Of a stretch of DNA of 64,000 nt, positions 1 through 8,140 are shown in pieces. Positions within the stretch are counted from its first letter, which is position 1. Each line of letters begins with the position of its first letter. Source of the DNA: Synechococcus sp. RS9909 (GTDB lineage Bacteria > Cyanobacteriota > Cyanobacteriia > PCC-6307 > Cyanobiaceae); the NCBI RefSeq assembly GCF_014279595.1, contig NZ_CP047943.1, positions 1,116,001-1,180,000 on the forward strand. The letters run 5' to 3'. A program made the translations under genes and the position numbers. The notes under the pieces were generated by a model. It was given only the letters and a program-made list of their open reading frames with translations. It ran no database searches and was not told where the DNA came from.

Positions 1-420
1 TGCCAGGTGCTCGAGGAGCGGCGCTTGCGCGGCGGCCACCTGCGCCTGAGCCTGCGCCAGGGTGAGGCCCGGTGCGAAGGAATCGCCTGGCGATGGGACT
101 CGCCCGGTCCCGTCCCCGAGCGCCTGGATCTCGCCTTTCGCGTCGGTCTGAACCGCTGGAACGGTGAGGAACGGTTGCAGTTGGAGATCCTGGCCTTGCG
201 CCAGCATCACGCCGAGATCCGTCTGCAACGCGCCAAGCAGATCTATGTCTGCCGGCGCTGTGGTGAGCAGCAACTGGAGCTACGCAACCCCTCGGGTGAT
301 CGGATCCGGGCCCATCGACGGCCGGATGGCGCCATCCGCAGCGATGACTGTCGAGCCGACCATGCCTATGTGGCCGGACTGCTACAAGATGCGGCCATCG
401 GACTCGGCCTTCAACCATGA
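1..420 (+). CDS. recJ: Single-stranded-DNA-specific exonuclease RecJ, C-terminal fragment
   Basis: The reading frame is open from base 1, so this is the 3' end of a gene that starts outside the window. The 139 visible residues resemble the C-terminal OB-like domain of cyanobacterial RecJ, including the run EGIAWRW followed by FRVGLNRWNG and then LEI. RecJ is a DHH-family 5'-3' exonuclease acting in recombination and mismatch repair. The DHH catalytic motifs lie upstream and cannot be checked. A short cysteine pair (CRRC) near the C-terminus is a local feature. Its TGA overlaps the ATG of the next gene, suggesting translational coupling. Confidence 0.7.
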   Translation, partial: CQVLEERRLRGGHLRLSLRQGEARCEGIAWRWDSPGPVPERLDLAFRVGLNRWNGEERLQLEILALRQHHAEIRLQRAKQIYVCRRCGEQQLELRNPSGDRIRAHRRPDGAIRSDDCRADHAYVAGLLQDAAIGLGLQP

Positions 421-1784
421 GCCTGGATACACGACGAAGCAAGGGGCTCTTCCCGGGCCTGATCGAGAGCCCCGCTTCGGCGCTTCCTTCGCTCATCCGT
501 CACCTGATCGGCCTGATCGTGGTGGGCCTGCTCATCGGCCTCGCCTGCTGGCCCCTCAATCTCACCGACACGGTGCAGGACCAGCTCTATCGCCTGTTTC
601 CCACCCGCCCCGATCGCCCCTGGAGCCTGGTGGGCGTGCTGTTCGCCCTGATGCCGATCGTGGTGATGCCCGTGCTGCTGCTGCTGCAGCGTGGCCCCTG
701 GAAGGACGGCGCCGGTTCAGGGATTCCCTCCACCATGAACGGCCTGGAGGACCCCAGCAAACTGCCGAAGGCGATGGCGGCGGCAGGAACGGTGCAGCGG
801 GGTGTGCTCTGGGGCATCGCCACCGTGGCCATGTTTCCGCTCGGTCGGGAAGGTCCGGTGGTGCAGTTCGGTGCCGCTGTGGCCCGCGCCGTTCACAAAC
901 GTCTGGCGGGTTGGTTGCCGAGCCTCACCGAGCGACAGATGGTGGCGATCGGCGGCGGTGCCGGCCTGGCCGGTGGTTTCAACACACCCTTGCTCGGGGC
1001 GGTGTTCGCCCTGGAGGAACTCACCGCCGACTATTCGATCGTCACGCTTTGGCCCGCCCTGGTGATCAGCGTCTCCGCTGCCGGTTTCAGCCACTGGGGC
1101 GGTGAACCGATCTTCGGTCTCGGTGTGATCAACGTGATGGTTCCAGAGGAGGAGCAGCTGTTGATCGCCCTGCCGGTGGGGCTGGTGGGCGGCCTGGTGG
1201 GCGGCTTCTTCAACAAGGGGCTGGTCTGGGCCACCAGCCGGTTGATGGAGGTGGTGAAGCGCCGGCCGATCCGCGTCGGTGTGCTGCTCGGCGGGGGGCT
1301 GGCGCTTCTGGCGCTGCTCAGCTGGGGCACCAGCAGCTCCGATGGCGAAGCGCTGATCCGTCAGCTGATGGATGAAGGACTCCCCAACGCCGATCCCGCC
1401 GGCGGACAGTTTGCGGCGGGCTTCACCAGCCTCTGGATCATCGTGGTGCGCGTGATCGCGCCGATGATCGCCCTGGCGCCAGGGGTGCCTGGCGGTCTGA
1501 TCGACCCCTCACTCACGTTCGGGGCTGTCGTGGGCTACACCGTCTGCGCCGTTCTCGGCGTCAGCCAGCATCTCGGTATTGCCCTCGGCATGGCAGCGGG
1601 GCTGGCGGGAGCGACCCAGCTGCCCTTGGTGTCGATTGTGTTTGCCTGGCGACTCACCGGCGACCAGCAGCTGTTTGCCGGTGTCGTCCTTGCCGCTGTG
1701 ATCGCTGCCTATGTGGGCCGGCTCGTAGCGCGCCAGCCCGTGTATCACGCCCTCGGCGCGCTTCAGAGGGCGCCGCGCCGGTAG
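417..1784 (+). CDS. clcA: ClC family chloride channel / H+-Cl- antiporter
   Basis: 455-residue polytopic membrane protein of the ClC family. The three family signatures are visible: GSGIP (residues ~100-104), GREGP (~143-147, with the gating glutamate at ~145), and the helix [19 protein letters not shown] (~179-197) followed by two glutamates where antiporters carry the proton glutamate. A later [13 protein letters not shown] segment corresponds to the anion-pore helix. There is no C-terminal CBS domain, so this is the short bacterial form. The start ATG overlaps the recJ stop (ATGA). The last 22 bp overlap psb30 on the other strand. Transport direction and substrate are inferred from the family. 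Confidence 0.9.
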   Translation: MSLDTRRSKGLFPGLIESPASALPSLIRHLIGLIVVGLLIGLACWPLNLTDTVQDQLYRLFPTRPDRPWSLVGVLFALMPIVVMPVLLLLQRGPWKDGAGSGIPSTMNGLEDPSKLPKAMAAAGTVQRGVLWGIATVAMFPLGREGPVVQFGAAVARAVHKRLAGWLPSLTERQMVAIGGGAGLAGGFNTPLLGAVFALEELTADYSIVTLWPALVISVSAAGFSHWGGEPIFGLGVINVMVPEEEQLLIALPVGLVGGLVGGFFNKGLVWATSRLMEVVKRRPIRVGVLLGGGLALLALLSWGTSSSDGEALIRQLMDEGLPNADPAGGQFAAGFTSLWIIVVRVIAPMIALAPGVPGGLIDPSLTFGAVVGYTVCAVLGVSQHLGIALGMAAGLAGATQLPLVSIVFAWRLTGDQQLFAGVVLAAVIAAYVGRLVARQPVYHALGALQRAPRR

Positions 1785-1870
1785 AAGAGGATGAAGATCA
1801 CGGCGGGGCCTGCCAGCGTGATCAGGGCCAGGGCAGCGAAGTTGGCGATCAAGTGGAAATCGATTCCCAT
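1763..1870 (-). CDS. psb30: Photosystem II protein Psb30 (Ycf12)
   Basis: A 35-residue ORF starts at ATG 1870 and ends with TGA at 1763. It encodes one transmembrane helix: a short N-terminus ([11 protein letters not shown]), a hydrophobic core with [17 protein letters not shown], and a basic YRRGAL tail. This pattern matches Psb30/Ycf12, a single-helix subunit of the photosystem II core that stabilises the complex. Its 3' end overlaps the 3' end of clcA by 22 bp, convergently. Identification rests on length, helix placement and the LAGP motif. It is a small gene that automated callers easily miss. Confidence 0.8.
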   Translation of the reverse strand: MGIDFHLIANFAALALITLAGPAVIFILFYRRGAL

Positions 1871-1960
1871 GGGATGGCGCGGTGAGGCGGTGCAATCGTC
1901 GCATCAGGCTACGGGGCCTGCAGCCTCGAGCCAGCCCGCTCGGCCTGCCACTGTGATGGC

Positions 1961-2344
1961 TTGTCACAGCGACCGCTGATGCTCGATGGATCCGGCACCT
2001 GGCGCTGTCTCCACCAGTGCGGAGCGTGCTGCCGTCTCGCGCCGGAGGAACGGCCGGAGGCCCTGGAGGTCCTCGATGACGCCCAGCGTCAGCTCTATTT
2101 GGAGATGGCCGGTCCGGATGGCTGGTGCCGGCACTACGACAGCGGTGGACGTCGCTGTCGGATTTATGAGGAGCGCCCGGACTTCTGTCGCGTCAGCAAC
2201 CTCGCCGATCTCTTTGCGGTGGAGGCGAGCGACGCGGAGGCCTTTGCGATCGCCTGTTGCCGCCAGCAGATCCGCTCCGTCTATGGCGGCCGAAGCCTGG
2301 AACTGCGTAAGTTCAATCGATTGTTGCGAACAGGCGATGAGTGA
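1961..2344 (+). CDS. YkgJ-family cysteine-cluster protein
   Basis: 127-residue soluble protein starting at TTG 1961, with an in-frame ATG at 1979 as an alternative. It carries the cluster CLHQCGACC (residues ~16-24), then RCRIYEERPDFCRV and a later CC pair, the arrangement of YkgJ / UPF0153 zinc- or iron-chelating proteins. The molecular role of this family is not established. The 3' end overlaps the start of the next gene by 8 bases, so it probably belongs to a transcription unit with the two manganese exporter halves that follow. Confidence 0.75.
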   Translation: MSQRPLMLDGSGTWRCLHQCGACCRLAPEERPEALEVLDDAQRQLYLEMAGPDGWCRHYDSGGRRCRIYEERPDFCRVSNLADLFAVEASDAEAFAIACCRQQIRSVYGGRSLELRKFNRLLRTGDE

Positions 2345-2681
2345 GCCCTCCGTGTCCGCCGGCGACGAGGGGCTGTCGCTGAGCTTCACCGCTGTGATGC
2401 TCAGCACCTTCACCACCGTCTTTCTGGCGGAACTGGGTGACAAGACCCAGCTCGCCACCCTGTTGCTGTCGGCCCAATCCGGACAGCCCTGGCTCGTGTT
2501 CGTCGGAGCGGCCCTCGCCCTGATCAGTTCCAGCCTGGTGGGGGTGCTGGTGGGCCGTTGGCTCTCACGCATCCTGCCGCCGGAGCGGCTTGAGCAGATG
2601 GCCGGTCTGTTGATGGTGGGTCTCGGTCTGTGGCTGGGCGTGCAGGCGGTGCAATCGTTGCTGCAGGCGGAGGGCCTCTGA
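2337..2681 (+). CDS. GDT1/UPF0016 family half-transporter, probable manganese export subunit 1
   Basis: 114-residue membrane protein from ATG 2337. It has about three hydrophobic helices and the family signature ELGDKTQLAT near residue 32. Full-length GDT1/TMEM165 proteins contain two such repeats; here each repeat is a separate gene, as reported for cyanobacterial hemi manganese exchangers. The next ORF, 6 bp downstream, is the partner. By family knowledge the pair exports Mn2+ (possibly also Ca2+) across the thylakoid or plasma membrane to protect photosystem II assembly. Export activity is inferred from the family. Confidence 0.82.
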   Translation: MSEPSVSAGDEGLSLSFTAVMLSTFTTVFLAELGDKTQLATLLLSAQSGQPWLVFVGAALALISSSLVGVLVGRWLSRILPPERLEQMAGLLMVGLGLWLGVQAVQSLLQAEGL

Positions 2682-2687
2682 ATCGCC

Positions 2688-3014
2688 ATGGACATCACCC
2701 TGCTTCTCTCCACCTTCGTCACCGTGTTCCTGGCGGAGCTGGGCGACAAGACCCAGTTGGCCACCGTGGCGATCAGCGGCACCTCGAATCGCCCCGTCGC
2801 CGTCTTCATCGGCTCCGCCAGCGCCCTGGTGCTCGCCAGCCTGATCGGTGCAATCGCCGGCGGCTCGATGGCCAGTGTGATCCCGGCGGATCTGCTGCAA
2901 TTGCTCGCTTCGATCGGTTTTCTGGTGATCGGCCTGCGGTTGCTCTGGCCCCTCTTGCAGAACGTCACCAGTCCGGCCGCCCTGAGCGATGACGAGGCGT
3001 CCCCTAAAGTCTGA
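2688..3014 (+). CDS. GDT1/UPF0016 family half-transporter, probable manganese export subunit 2
   Basis: 108 residues from ATG 2688, only 6 bp after the first half-transporter. It repeats the signature (ELGDKTQLAT at residues ~17-26) and the three-helix layout, with a short polar tail. The two halves share the motif but diverge elsewhere, so they presumably form an antiparallel heterodimer equal to one full GDT1 transporter. The DNA stretches coding the two ELGDKTQLAT motifs are close to identical, consistent with origin by tandem duplication. Confidence 0.82.
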   Translation: MDITLLLSTFVTVFLAELGDKTQLATVAISGTSNRPVAVFIGSASALVLASLIGAIAGGSMASVIPADLLQLLASIGFLVIGLRLLWPLLQNVTSPAALSDDEASPKV

Positions 3015-3102
3015 GTTCACCAGGATGGCGCTGCATCGTCTCCGGACACGTCCCGGGTGATCGTTCCCCCGGCCCTGAAGGCCGGTAAGCCCACGTTCCA
3101 CG

Positions 3103-5364
3103 ATGAAATTCACGGTCGCTGACCTGCTCGACCAGCTCCCAGCCGAGGGATCCATCGACACCGGCACCCTGGAGAAGATCTTTCGCCTGAGCAACCGCTC
3201 CGAGAAAGACAGTCTCCAACTCGCCATCACTGGCCTGGAAAAGATCGGCGTGATCAGCCGCGCCGGCGACGCTGCTGTGCAGCGTTCGGAGGATGAGGGG
3301 TTGATCGAGGCCCGTCTGCGCTGCAGCAGCAAAGGCTTCTGCTTTGCCATCCGTGAAGACGGTGGCGAAGACATCTACATCCGTGATCACCAGCTCAACC
3401 ACGCCTGGAACGGCGACCGGGTGCTGGTGCGGATCACGCGGGAGGGCGGGCGACGTCGCTCACCGGAGGGTGGGGTGCAGTGCATCCTCGAGCGCCAGAC
3501 CACCAGCCTGTTGGCCCATCTCGATCAGCAGGACGATCGCTGGGTGGCGCTCCCCCTCGACGACCGCCTGCTGGCCACGATCGAAGTGCCGGAGGGCACA
3601 GAGGAGACCTCGGCGCTGGTGGAGGTCAAGGTCGACCGCTACCCCGTGGCCCAGTTCCCCGCCCGCGGCCATGTCGCGCGACCCTTGCCTCTCGATGCCG
3701 GCCCTGCCGGTGATCGCGATCTGCTGCTCACCAAGGCGAATCTGCATGAGCGACCCGAGGCCCCGCGCAGCAGCCTCAAGGCCCCCAATGCCAAGAAGCG
3801 CCACGATCTCACCGCCCAGCCGGCGCTGCTGTTGCGCAGCTGGCGCGCCGAATTGGCCCCGGACTTGCCCGCCGTGCACGTGGAACCCCATGACGGCGGC
3901 ACCCGGCTCTGGATTCACAGCCCCACCCTGGCGGAACGGCTTAGCCCAGGGAATGCCCTGGATCTCTGGCTGCGCGATCAGGCTGAAGCGATCTGCCTGG
4001 GTGATGTGTGGCAGCCCCTGCTCACCAGGGCGCTGATCGACGCTTCCCGCTTTGCGGTGGGTGAGGCCCAGGACGCGATCAGTGTGCGCCTCGATTGCTC
4101 CGCCGATGGTGAGCTGCGCGACTGGTCGTTCTGCCTCAGCCGCATCCAACCCGTGGCCTGCGTTGACGCTGAGGCGCTTCAGGCCCTGGCCGCCCGCAAG
4201 CCGAAGGCGCGCACGGTGCCCGCCGTGCTCAAACCGATCAAGGATCAGATCGGTCAGCTGGAGACGCTGCTGTTCTGCGCCCGTTCGCTGCAGGTGGATG
4301 CCCTCCGCCGTGGTGGCATCGAACTGGATCTGCCCGCCCCTGAGCTCGAGAGCCTTGGTGATCTGCGCGCTGCCTGGCCCGATGCCGGTCGCCACGCCTG
4401 GCTGCCCCCCCTCAATCCGGAGGATCCCCAGGCGATTCTCTCCCTGCTGCTGGAGGCCGCCGCACGGGCTTGGGCCCTGCATCGCCAGGACCTGAAGCTG
4501 CCTGGCTTGGAGCTGCGGCCCCCCGAGGCCGATGCCTCCAGTCTCACCGATGTGGCCAAAACCGCCGTCGCCCTGGAGCTTCCCCTGGAGCTGGATGACG
4601 AGGGCAGTCCCGCAGCTTCGGAGCTGGCGGAGGTCTTCCGCGACAGCCCCTTCCGGCGCGTGTTGGATCAGCAGCTGCGCCAGGCCCTCCCTGACCCACT
4701 GTTCACGCTCGCCCGCGGTGAGGAGGCCGAGGAGAGCGACGCGGTGGAGGCCGATGCGGTGGAGGCGGCCATCGCGCCCTGGTGTTGCCCCACCCTGCAG
4801 GTGGCCGATCTGATCAACCAGCAGGTGATCGCCAGCCTTCTTCTCGATGGCAAGGATCGTCCCACCGTGCGTCACAAAGACAAGGTGCCGCTGGGGGATC
4901 GTGGCGTCGGCGCTCGGATCGACTGGCCCTTGTTCACCCAGAGCCTGACCCAGAAGGTTCATGACTGGTTCAGCGATCGGCTGGTGCAGCGGCTGAATGC
5001 GCGCCGTCGTCAGGTGACGGATCTGCAGCGGGACGTGGTGGCGATGATGCAGGCCCGCAGCTGCGAAGCCCTGGTGGGCCAGGAGCACAGCGGCGTCATC
5101 AGCGGTGTGCAGAGCTATGGCTTTTTCGTTGAGATTCCGCCGTCGATGGTGGAGGGGCTCGTGCACGTGAGCTCCCTCAACGACGATTGGTACAAGTACC
5201 GCTCCCGTCAGAACCGCCTGGTCGGGCGCCGCCATCGGCGTCGCTTCCAACTGGGCGACACGGTGACGGTGCGGATCCTCAAAGTCGACGTGCTGCGCAA
5301 CCAGATCGATCTGGAGGTGGTGCCCGAATCCCTGCAGCCGCTCCCGGATGACGCTGACGTCTGA
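3103..5364 (+). CDS. RNase II / RNB-family protein, possibly catalytically degenerate
   Basis: 753-residue protein with the layout of RNase II/RNase R: an N-terminal winged-helix/cold-shock region (residues ~1-150, including FAIREDGGEDIYI), a central RNB-like region (~230-640) and a C-terminal S1 domain (~660-745, with GVISGVQSYGFFVEI). RNB exonucleases use a D-x5-D-x-D-D cluster at the start of the RNB domain. At the corresponding place (residues ~245-275, around PDLPAVHVEPHDGGTRLWIH) I do not see that cluster. Cyanobacteria often have a second divergent VacB/Zam-type protein in addition to an active RNase R, and this may be that paralogue. The 3' end overlaps the ubiX-like gene by 17 bp. 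Confidence 0.75.
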   Translation: MKFTVADLLDQLPAEGSIDTGTLEKIFRLSNRSEKDSLQLAITGLEKIGVISRAGDAAVQRSEDEGLIEARLRCSSKGFCFAIREDGGEDIYIRDHQLNHAWNGDRVLVRITREGGRRRSPEGGVQCILERQTTSLLAHLDQQDDRWVALPLDDRLLATIEVPEGTEETSALVEVKVDRYPVAQFPARGHVARPLPLDAGPAGDRDLLLTKANLHERPEAPRSSLKAPNAKKRHDLTAQPALLLRSWRAELAPDLPAVHVEPHDGGTRLWIHSPTLAERLSPGNALDLWLRDQAEAICLGDVWQPLLTRALIDASRFAVGEAQDAISVRLDCSADGELRDWSFCLSRIQPVACVDAEALQALAARKPKARTVPAVLKPIKDQIGQLETLLFCARSLQVDALRRGGIELDLPAPELESLGDLRAAWPDAGRHAWLPPLNPEDPQAILSLLLEAAARAWALHRQDLKLPGLELRPPEADASSLTDVAKTAVALELPLELDDEGSPAASELAEVFRDSPFRRVLDQQLRQALPDPLFTLARGEEAEESDAVEADAVEAAIAPWCCPTLQVADLINQQVIASLLLDGKDRPTVRHKDKVPLGDRGVGARIDWPLFTQSLTQKVHDWFSDRLVQRLNARRRQVTDLQRDVVAMMQARSCEALVGQEHSGVISGVQSYGFFVEIPPSMVEGLVHVSSLNDDWYKYRSRQNRLVGRRHRRRFQLGDTVTVRILKVDVLRNQIDLEVVPESLQPLPDDADV

Positions 5365-5986
5365 ATCCCGCCAGGACCCTCCTTATGTGCTGGCGGTGAC
5401 CGGGGCCTCGGCCCAGCCGCTGGCCGAGCGCTCCCTGCAGCTGTTGTTGCGCAAGGGCCGCCAGGTGCATCTGATTCTGAGTCGCGGTGCCCATGAGGTG
5501 TGGACTGCGGAAACCGGGGTGAGCATTCCTGTCGATCCCGAGCAGCAGCAACGGTTCTGGCGTGAGCGTCTTGCCGTGGACACCGGCGCTCTCACCTGTC
5601 ATCGCTGGAACAACCAGGCCGCGAGTATTGCCAGCGGCAGCGTGCGCACCCGGGGCATGGTGATCGTGCCCTGCAGCATGGGAACGGTGGGCCGGATCGC
5701 CGCCGGGATCGCCACCGATTTGGTGGAACGCTGCGCTGATGTGCATCTCAAGGAGGGGCGCCCCCTGGTGATCGCCCCACGCGAGATGCCCTGGAATCTC
5801 ATCCATCTGCGCAATCTCACCACCCTGGCGGAGGCCGGGGCGAGGATTGCCCCACCGATCCCGGCCTGGTACACCCAACCGAAGAGCCTCGACGACATGG
5901 TGGATTTCCTGGTGGTGCGCCTGTTCGATGGGCTGGATGAGGATCTGGCGCCGCTGCAGCGCTGGGGCGACAGCGACCCGCGATGA
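5348..5986 (+). CDS. ubiX: UbiX-family flavin prenyltransferase
   Basis: 212 residues from ATG 5348. The N-terminal Rossmann start YVLAVTGASAQPLAERSL, the central IVPCSMGTVGRIAAGIATDL segment and the REMPWNLIHLRN loop are typical of UbiX/Pad1 proteins. These join dimethylallyl phosphate to FMN to make the prenylated flavin cofactor of UbiD-type decarboxylases. In cyanobacteria this serves decarboxylation in the plastoquinone pathway, by inference. The start lies inside the end of the RNase II-like gene, and the stop overlaps the next ATG, so three genes are translationally linked. Confidence 0.85.
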   Translation: MTLTSESRQDPPYVLAVTGASAQPLAERSLQLLLRKGRQVHLILSRGAHEVWTAETGVSIPVDPEQQQRFWRERLAVDTGALTCHRWNNQAASIASGSVRTRGMVIVPCSMGTVGRIAAGIATDLVERCADVHLKEGRPLVIAPREMPWNLIHLRNLTTLAEAGARIAPPIPAWYTQPKSLDDMVDFLVVRLFDGLDEDLAPLQRWGDSDPR

Positions 5987-6486
5987 CGGCATTGCAACGG
6001 CTGTTGCTGAGCGCTGGCCTGGCGCCGCTGCTGCTCATGGCCTTGGTGGCTGGGCTCAACCTGCGCCGGAGCGTGTCGTTGCGGGTGCTGGTGTGGCGTT
6101 CCCCCGCACTCCCGGTGGGGGCCTGGATCGCCATCGCCACCGGAGGTGGCTGTGCCCTGAGCTGTCTGGCGGGCCTGGCGTTGCAGCCTGGAACAGCGCC
6201 GCTGCAGCGGCAGGTGCATCGCCGCCAGGATGCCGATCGCCCTGAGGCTGGCTGGGCTGACATGCCCTGGCCGGGACCCGAGCCGCAGGCGAACCACCGC
6301 GCCACCCCTTTCCCGGAGCGCGACCTGCGTGATCCCGCTCCCACCGTTGCCGTGCCCTACCGGGTGATTCAGCGCGGAACGAAGCGCACCGCTGAAGCCA
6401 AAGCCGAATCGCCCACCGCGACGGCCGCCAGCGCTGCACCGCCTGATCACGACGACTGGTCTGCGGCATCCAGCGAAGACTGGTAA
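5983..6486 (+). CDS. Hypothetical membrane-anchored protein with proline/alanine-rich tail
   Basis: 167 residues starting in an ATGA overlap with the ubiX-like gene. Two hydrophobic helices are visible at residues ~5-25 and ~42-65, followed by a ~100-residue polar, probably disordered tail rich in P, A and E that ends in DDWSAASSEDW. I do not recognise a catalytic motif. The two-helix plus tail layout vaguely recalls LapA-domain proteins, but the similarity is not strong enough to name it. Coupling to ubiX suggests co-expression only. Confidence 0.55.
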   Translation: MTALQRLLLSAGLAPLLLMALVAGLNLRRSVSLRVLVWRSPALPVGAWIAIATGGGCALSCLAGLALQPGTAPLQRQVHRRQDADRPEAGWADMPWPGPEPQANHRATPFPERDLRDPAPTVAVPYRVIQRGTKRTAEAKAESPTATAASAAPPDHDDWSAASSEDW

Positions 6487-6531
6487 GGGGCTCCGCGCAC
6501 TGATTACAGTTCCGCCAGCGATGAGCTTCCG

Positions 6532-6936
6532 GTGAGCGACACTCCAGCAGCGGCCACGCCCAAGCCCAAGCCTCCGAAGCTGGAGGACAAGCCCTTCGCT
6601 GCGTTCATCGCTGAAGATTTTCTGCCTGGTTTGCGCAAGGGCCTCGCCGACCATGGCCTCACCCCCACCAGCCTCGATCTGATCGAGGGGGAACGCCCCG
6701 TGGTGGGCGGTTCCTGTTGGATGGTCTGTGGTGAACTTCCTCCCGGCCGGCGCTTCTGGCTTTGCTTCAACGAAGCGGCGATCCAGTCGGGGAAGACGAT
6801 CGCCCTGGCGGATCCCGGCACCGAACCGAGCCTGATCGAATCGTTTCTGATCGATGAGAAGCGCATCACCCTGCCTCTGCTGCTCTCGCGCCTGTTGCAG
6901 CGGCTGAATGGTCAGAAGTGGTTGGGAGGCAACTGA
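6532..6936 (+). CDS. DUF2996 domain protein
   Basis: 134 residues from a GTG start at 6532. After a K/P-rich N-terminus (PKPKPPKLEDKPF) comes a compact domain ending GQKWLGGN, with the GERPVVGGSCWMVCGELPPG segment typical of the cyanobacterial DUF2996 family. The family is small, soluble and of unknown function. It lies 45 bp after the hypothetical membrane protein and about 75 bp before acsF. I see no catalytic signature. Confidence 0.75.
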   Translation: MSDTPAAATPKPKPPKLEDKPFAAFIAEDFLPGLRKGLADHGLTPTSLDLIEGERPVVGGSCWMVCGELPPGRRFWLCFNEAAIQSGKTIALADPGTEPSLIESFLIDEKRITLPLLLSRLLQRLNGQKWLGGN

Positions 6937-7010
6937 ACAGTGACACGGCCCGGCGACGTCAACGTCAGGACGGCGCCACCTACGATGGCGCTCAGTGAAG
7001 ATCAGAGTCG

Positions 7011-8096
7011 ATGGTGCCTCCCACCGCTGTTTCGGAAGCCGCGCCCTCAGCCGATTCCGCCGTTGCCATCAAGGATCCGGTCAAGGACACGATCCTCACG
7101 CCCCGGTTCTACACCACCGACTTCGAGGCCATGGCCGCCATGGATCTCCGCCCCAATGAGGCGGAGCTCGAGGCGATCTGTGAAGAATTCCGCAAGGACT
7201 ACAACCGCCATCATTTCGTCCGCAACGACGACTTTGATGGCGCCGCCGACAAGCTGGATCCCGACACCCGCAAGGTGTTCGTGGAATTCCTGGAGCAGAG
7301 CTGCACTTCGGAATTCTCCGGATTTCTGCTCTACAAGGAGCTGAGCCGCCGGATCAAAACCAAGAACCCGCTGCTGGCGGAGTGCTTTGCCCACATGGCC
7401 CGGGATGAGGCCCGCCATGCCGGCTTCCTCAACAAAGCGATGAGCGATTTCGGGCTTCAGCTCGATCTCGGCTTTCTCACCGCCAACAAGAAGTACACCT
7501 TCTTCAAGCCGAAATTCATCTTCTACGCCACCTATCTCTCGGAGAAGATCGGCTACTGGCGTTACATCACCATCTTCCGCCACCTCGAGCAGAACCCCGA
7601 TAGCAAGATCTTCCCGATCTTCAATTTCTTCGAGAACTGGTGTCAGGACGAAAACCGTCACGGTGATTTCTTCGATGCCTTGATGAAGGCCCAGCCCGAC
7701 ACCGTGCGTGGGTTCACCGCCCGTCTCTGGTGCCGGTTCTTCCTGCTCGCCGTGTTCGCCACCATGTATGTGCGCGATGTGGCTCGCAAGGAGTTCTACG
7801 AAGCCCTTGGCCTTGATGCACGCACCTACGACCGTGTGGTGATCGACAAGACCAACGAAACCTCAGCACGGGTCTTCCCCGTGGTGCTCGACGTGAAGAA
7901 CCCCCGCTTCTGGGATGGCCTCGAAGCCCTCGTGAGCAACAACGCCGCCCTATCGGCCGTGGATGAAAGCGCTGCGCCTGCACCGCTGAAGCTGCTGCGC
8001 AAGCTGCCCCATTGGATCGCCAATGGTGTGCAGATGGCGTCGCTGTTCCTGATGGCACCGGTGCGTAGTGAGGCCTATCAGCCGGCTGTGCGCTGA
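7011..8096 (+). CDS. acsF: Mg-protoporphyrin IX monomethyl ester oxidative cyclase
   Basis: 361-residue aerobic cyclase that forms the isocyclic ring E of chlorophyll (Mg-protoporphyrin IX monomethyl ester to divinyl protochlorophyllide), using O2 and a di-iron centre. The iron-binding signatures are present: the [13 protein letters not shown] helix (residues ~92-104) and DEARH (~132-136), followed by QDENRH (~212-217). Length matches the family (about 350-370). The start at ATG 7011 is the first in frame after a 74-bp gap. The C-terminal part has hydrophobic helices consistent with thylakoid membrane association. Oxygenic phototrophy is directly implied. Confidence 0.95.
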   Translation: MVPPTAVSEAAPSADSAVAIKDPVKDTILTPRFYTTDFEAMAAMDLRPNEAELEAICEEFRKDYNRHHFVRNDDFDGAADKLDPDTRKVFVEFLEQSCTSEFSGFLLYKELSRRIKTKNPLLAECFAHMARDEARHAGFLNKAMSDFGLQLDLGFLTANKKYTFFKPKFIFYATYLSEKIGYWRYITIFRHLEQNPDSKIFPIFNFFENWCQDENRHGDFFDALMKAQPDTVRGFTARLWCRFFLLAVFATMYVRDVARKEFYEALGLDARTYDRVVIDKTNETSARVFPVVLDVKNPRFWDGLEALVSNNAALSAVDESAAPAPLKLLRKLPHWIANGVQMASLFLMAPVRSEAYQPAVR

Positions 8097-8112
8097 TTCA
8101 GGCGGCTGTTCG

Positions 8113-8140
8113 CAGCGTCAGTTGCCCATAATTGACGCTG
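8113..8140 (+). promoter_or_regulatory. Inverted repeat with -10-like box between acsF and tldD
   Basis: CAGCGTCA (8113-8120) is perfectly repeated in inverse as TGACGCTG (8133-8140), with a 12-base spacer containing CATAAT (8126-8131), a good -10-like hexamer. It could be a weak terminator hairpin of acsF, an operator, or a promoter for tldD. If the -10 is real, the TTG at 8132 is too close to be the tldD start. Confidence 0.4.

Noticed and set aside
3460-5250. Long open frame on the minus strand opposite the RNase II-like gene (about 596 codons)
   Set aside because: It mirrors codon usage of the real gene in a GC-rich genome, shows no domain and has an amino-acid composition rich in H, G, Q and L typical of antisense shadow frames.
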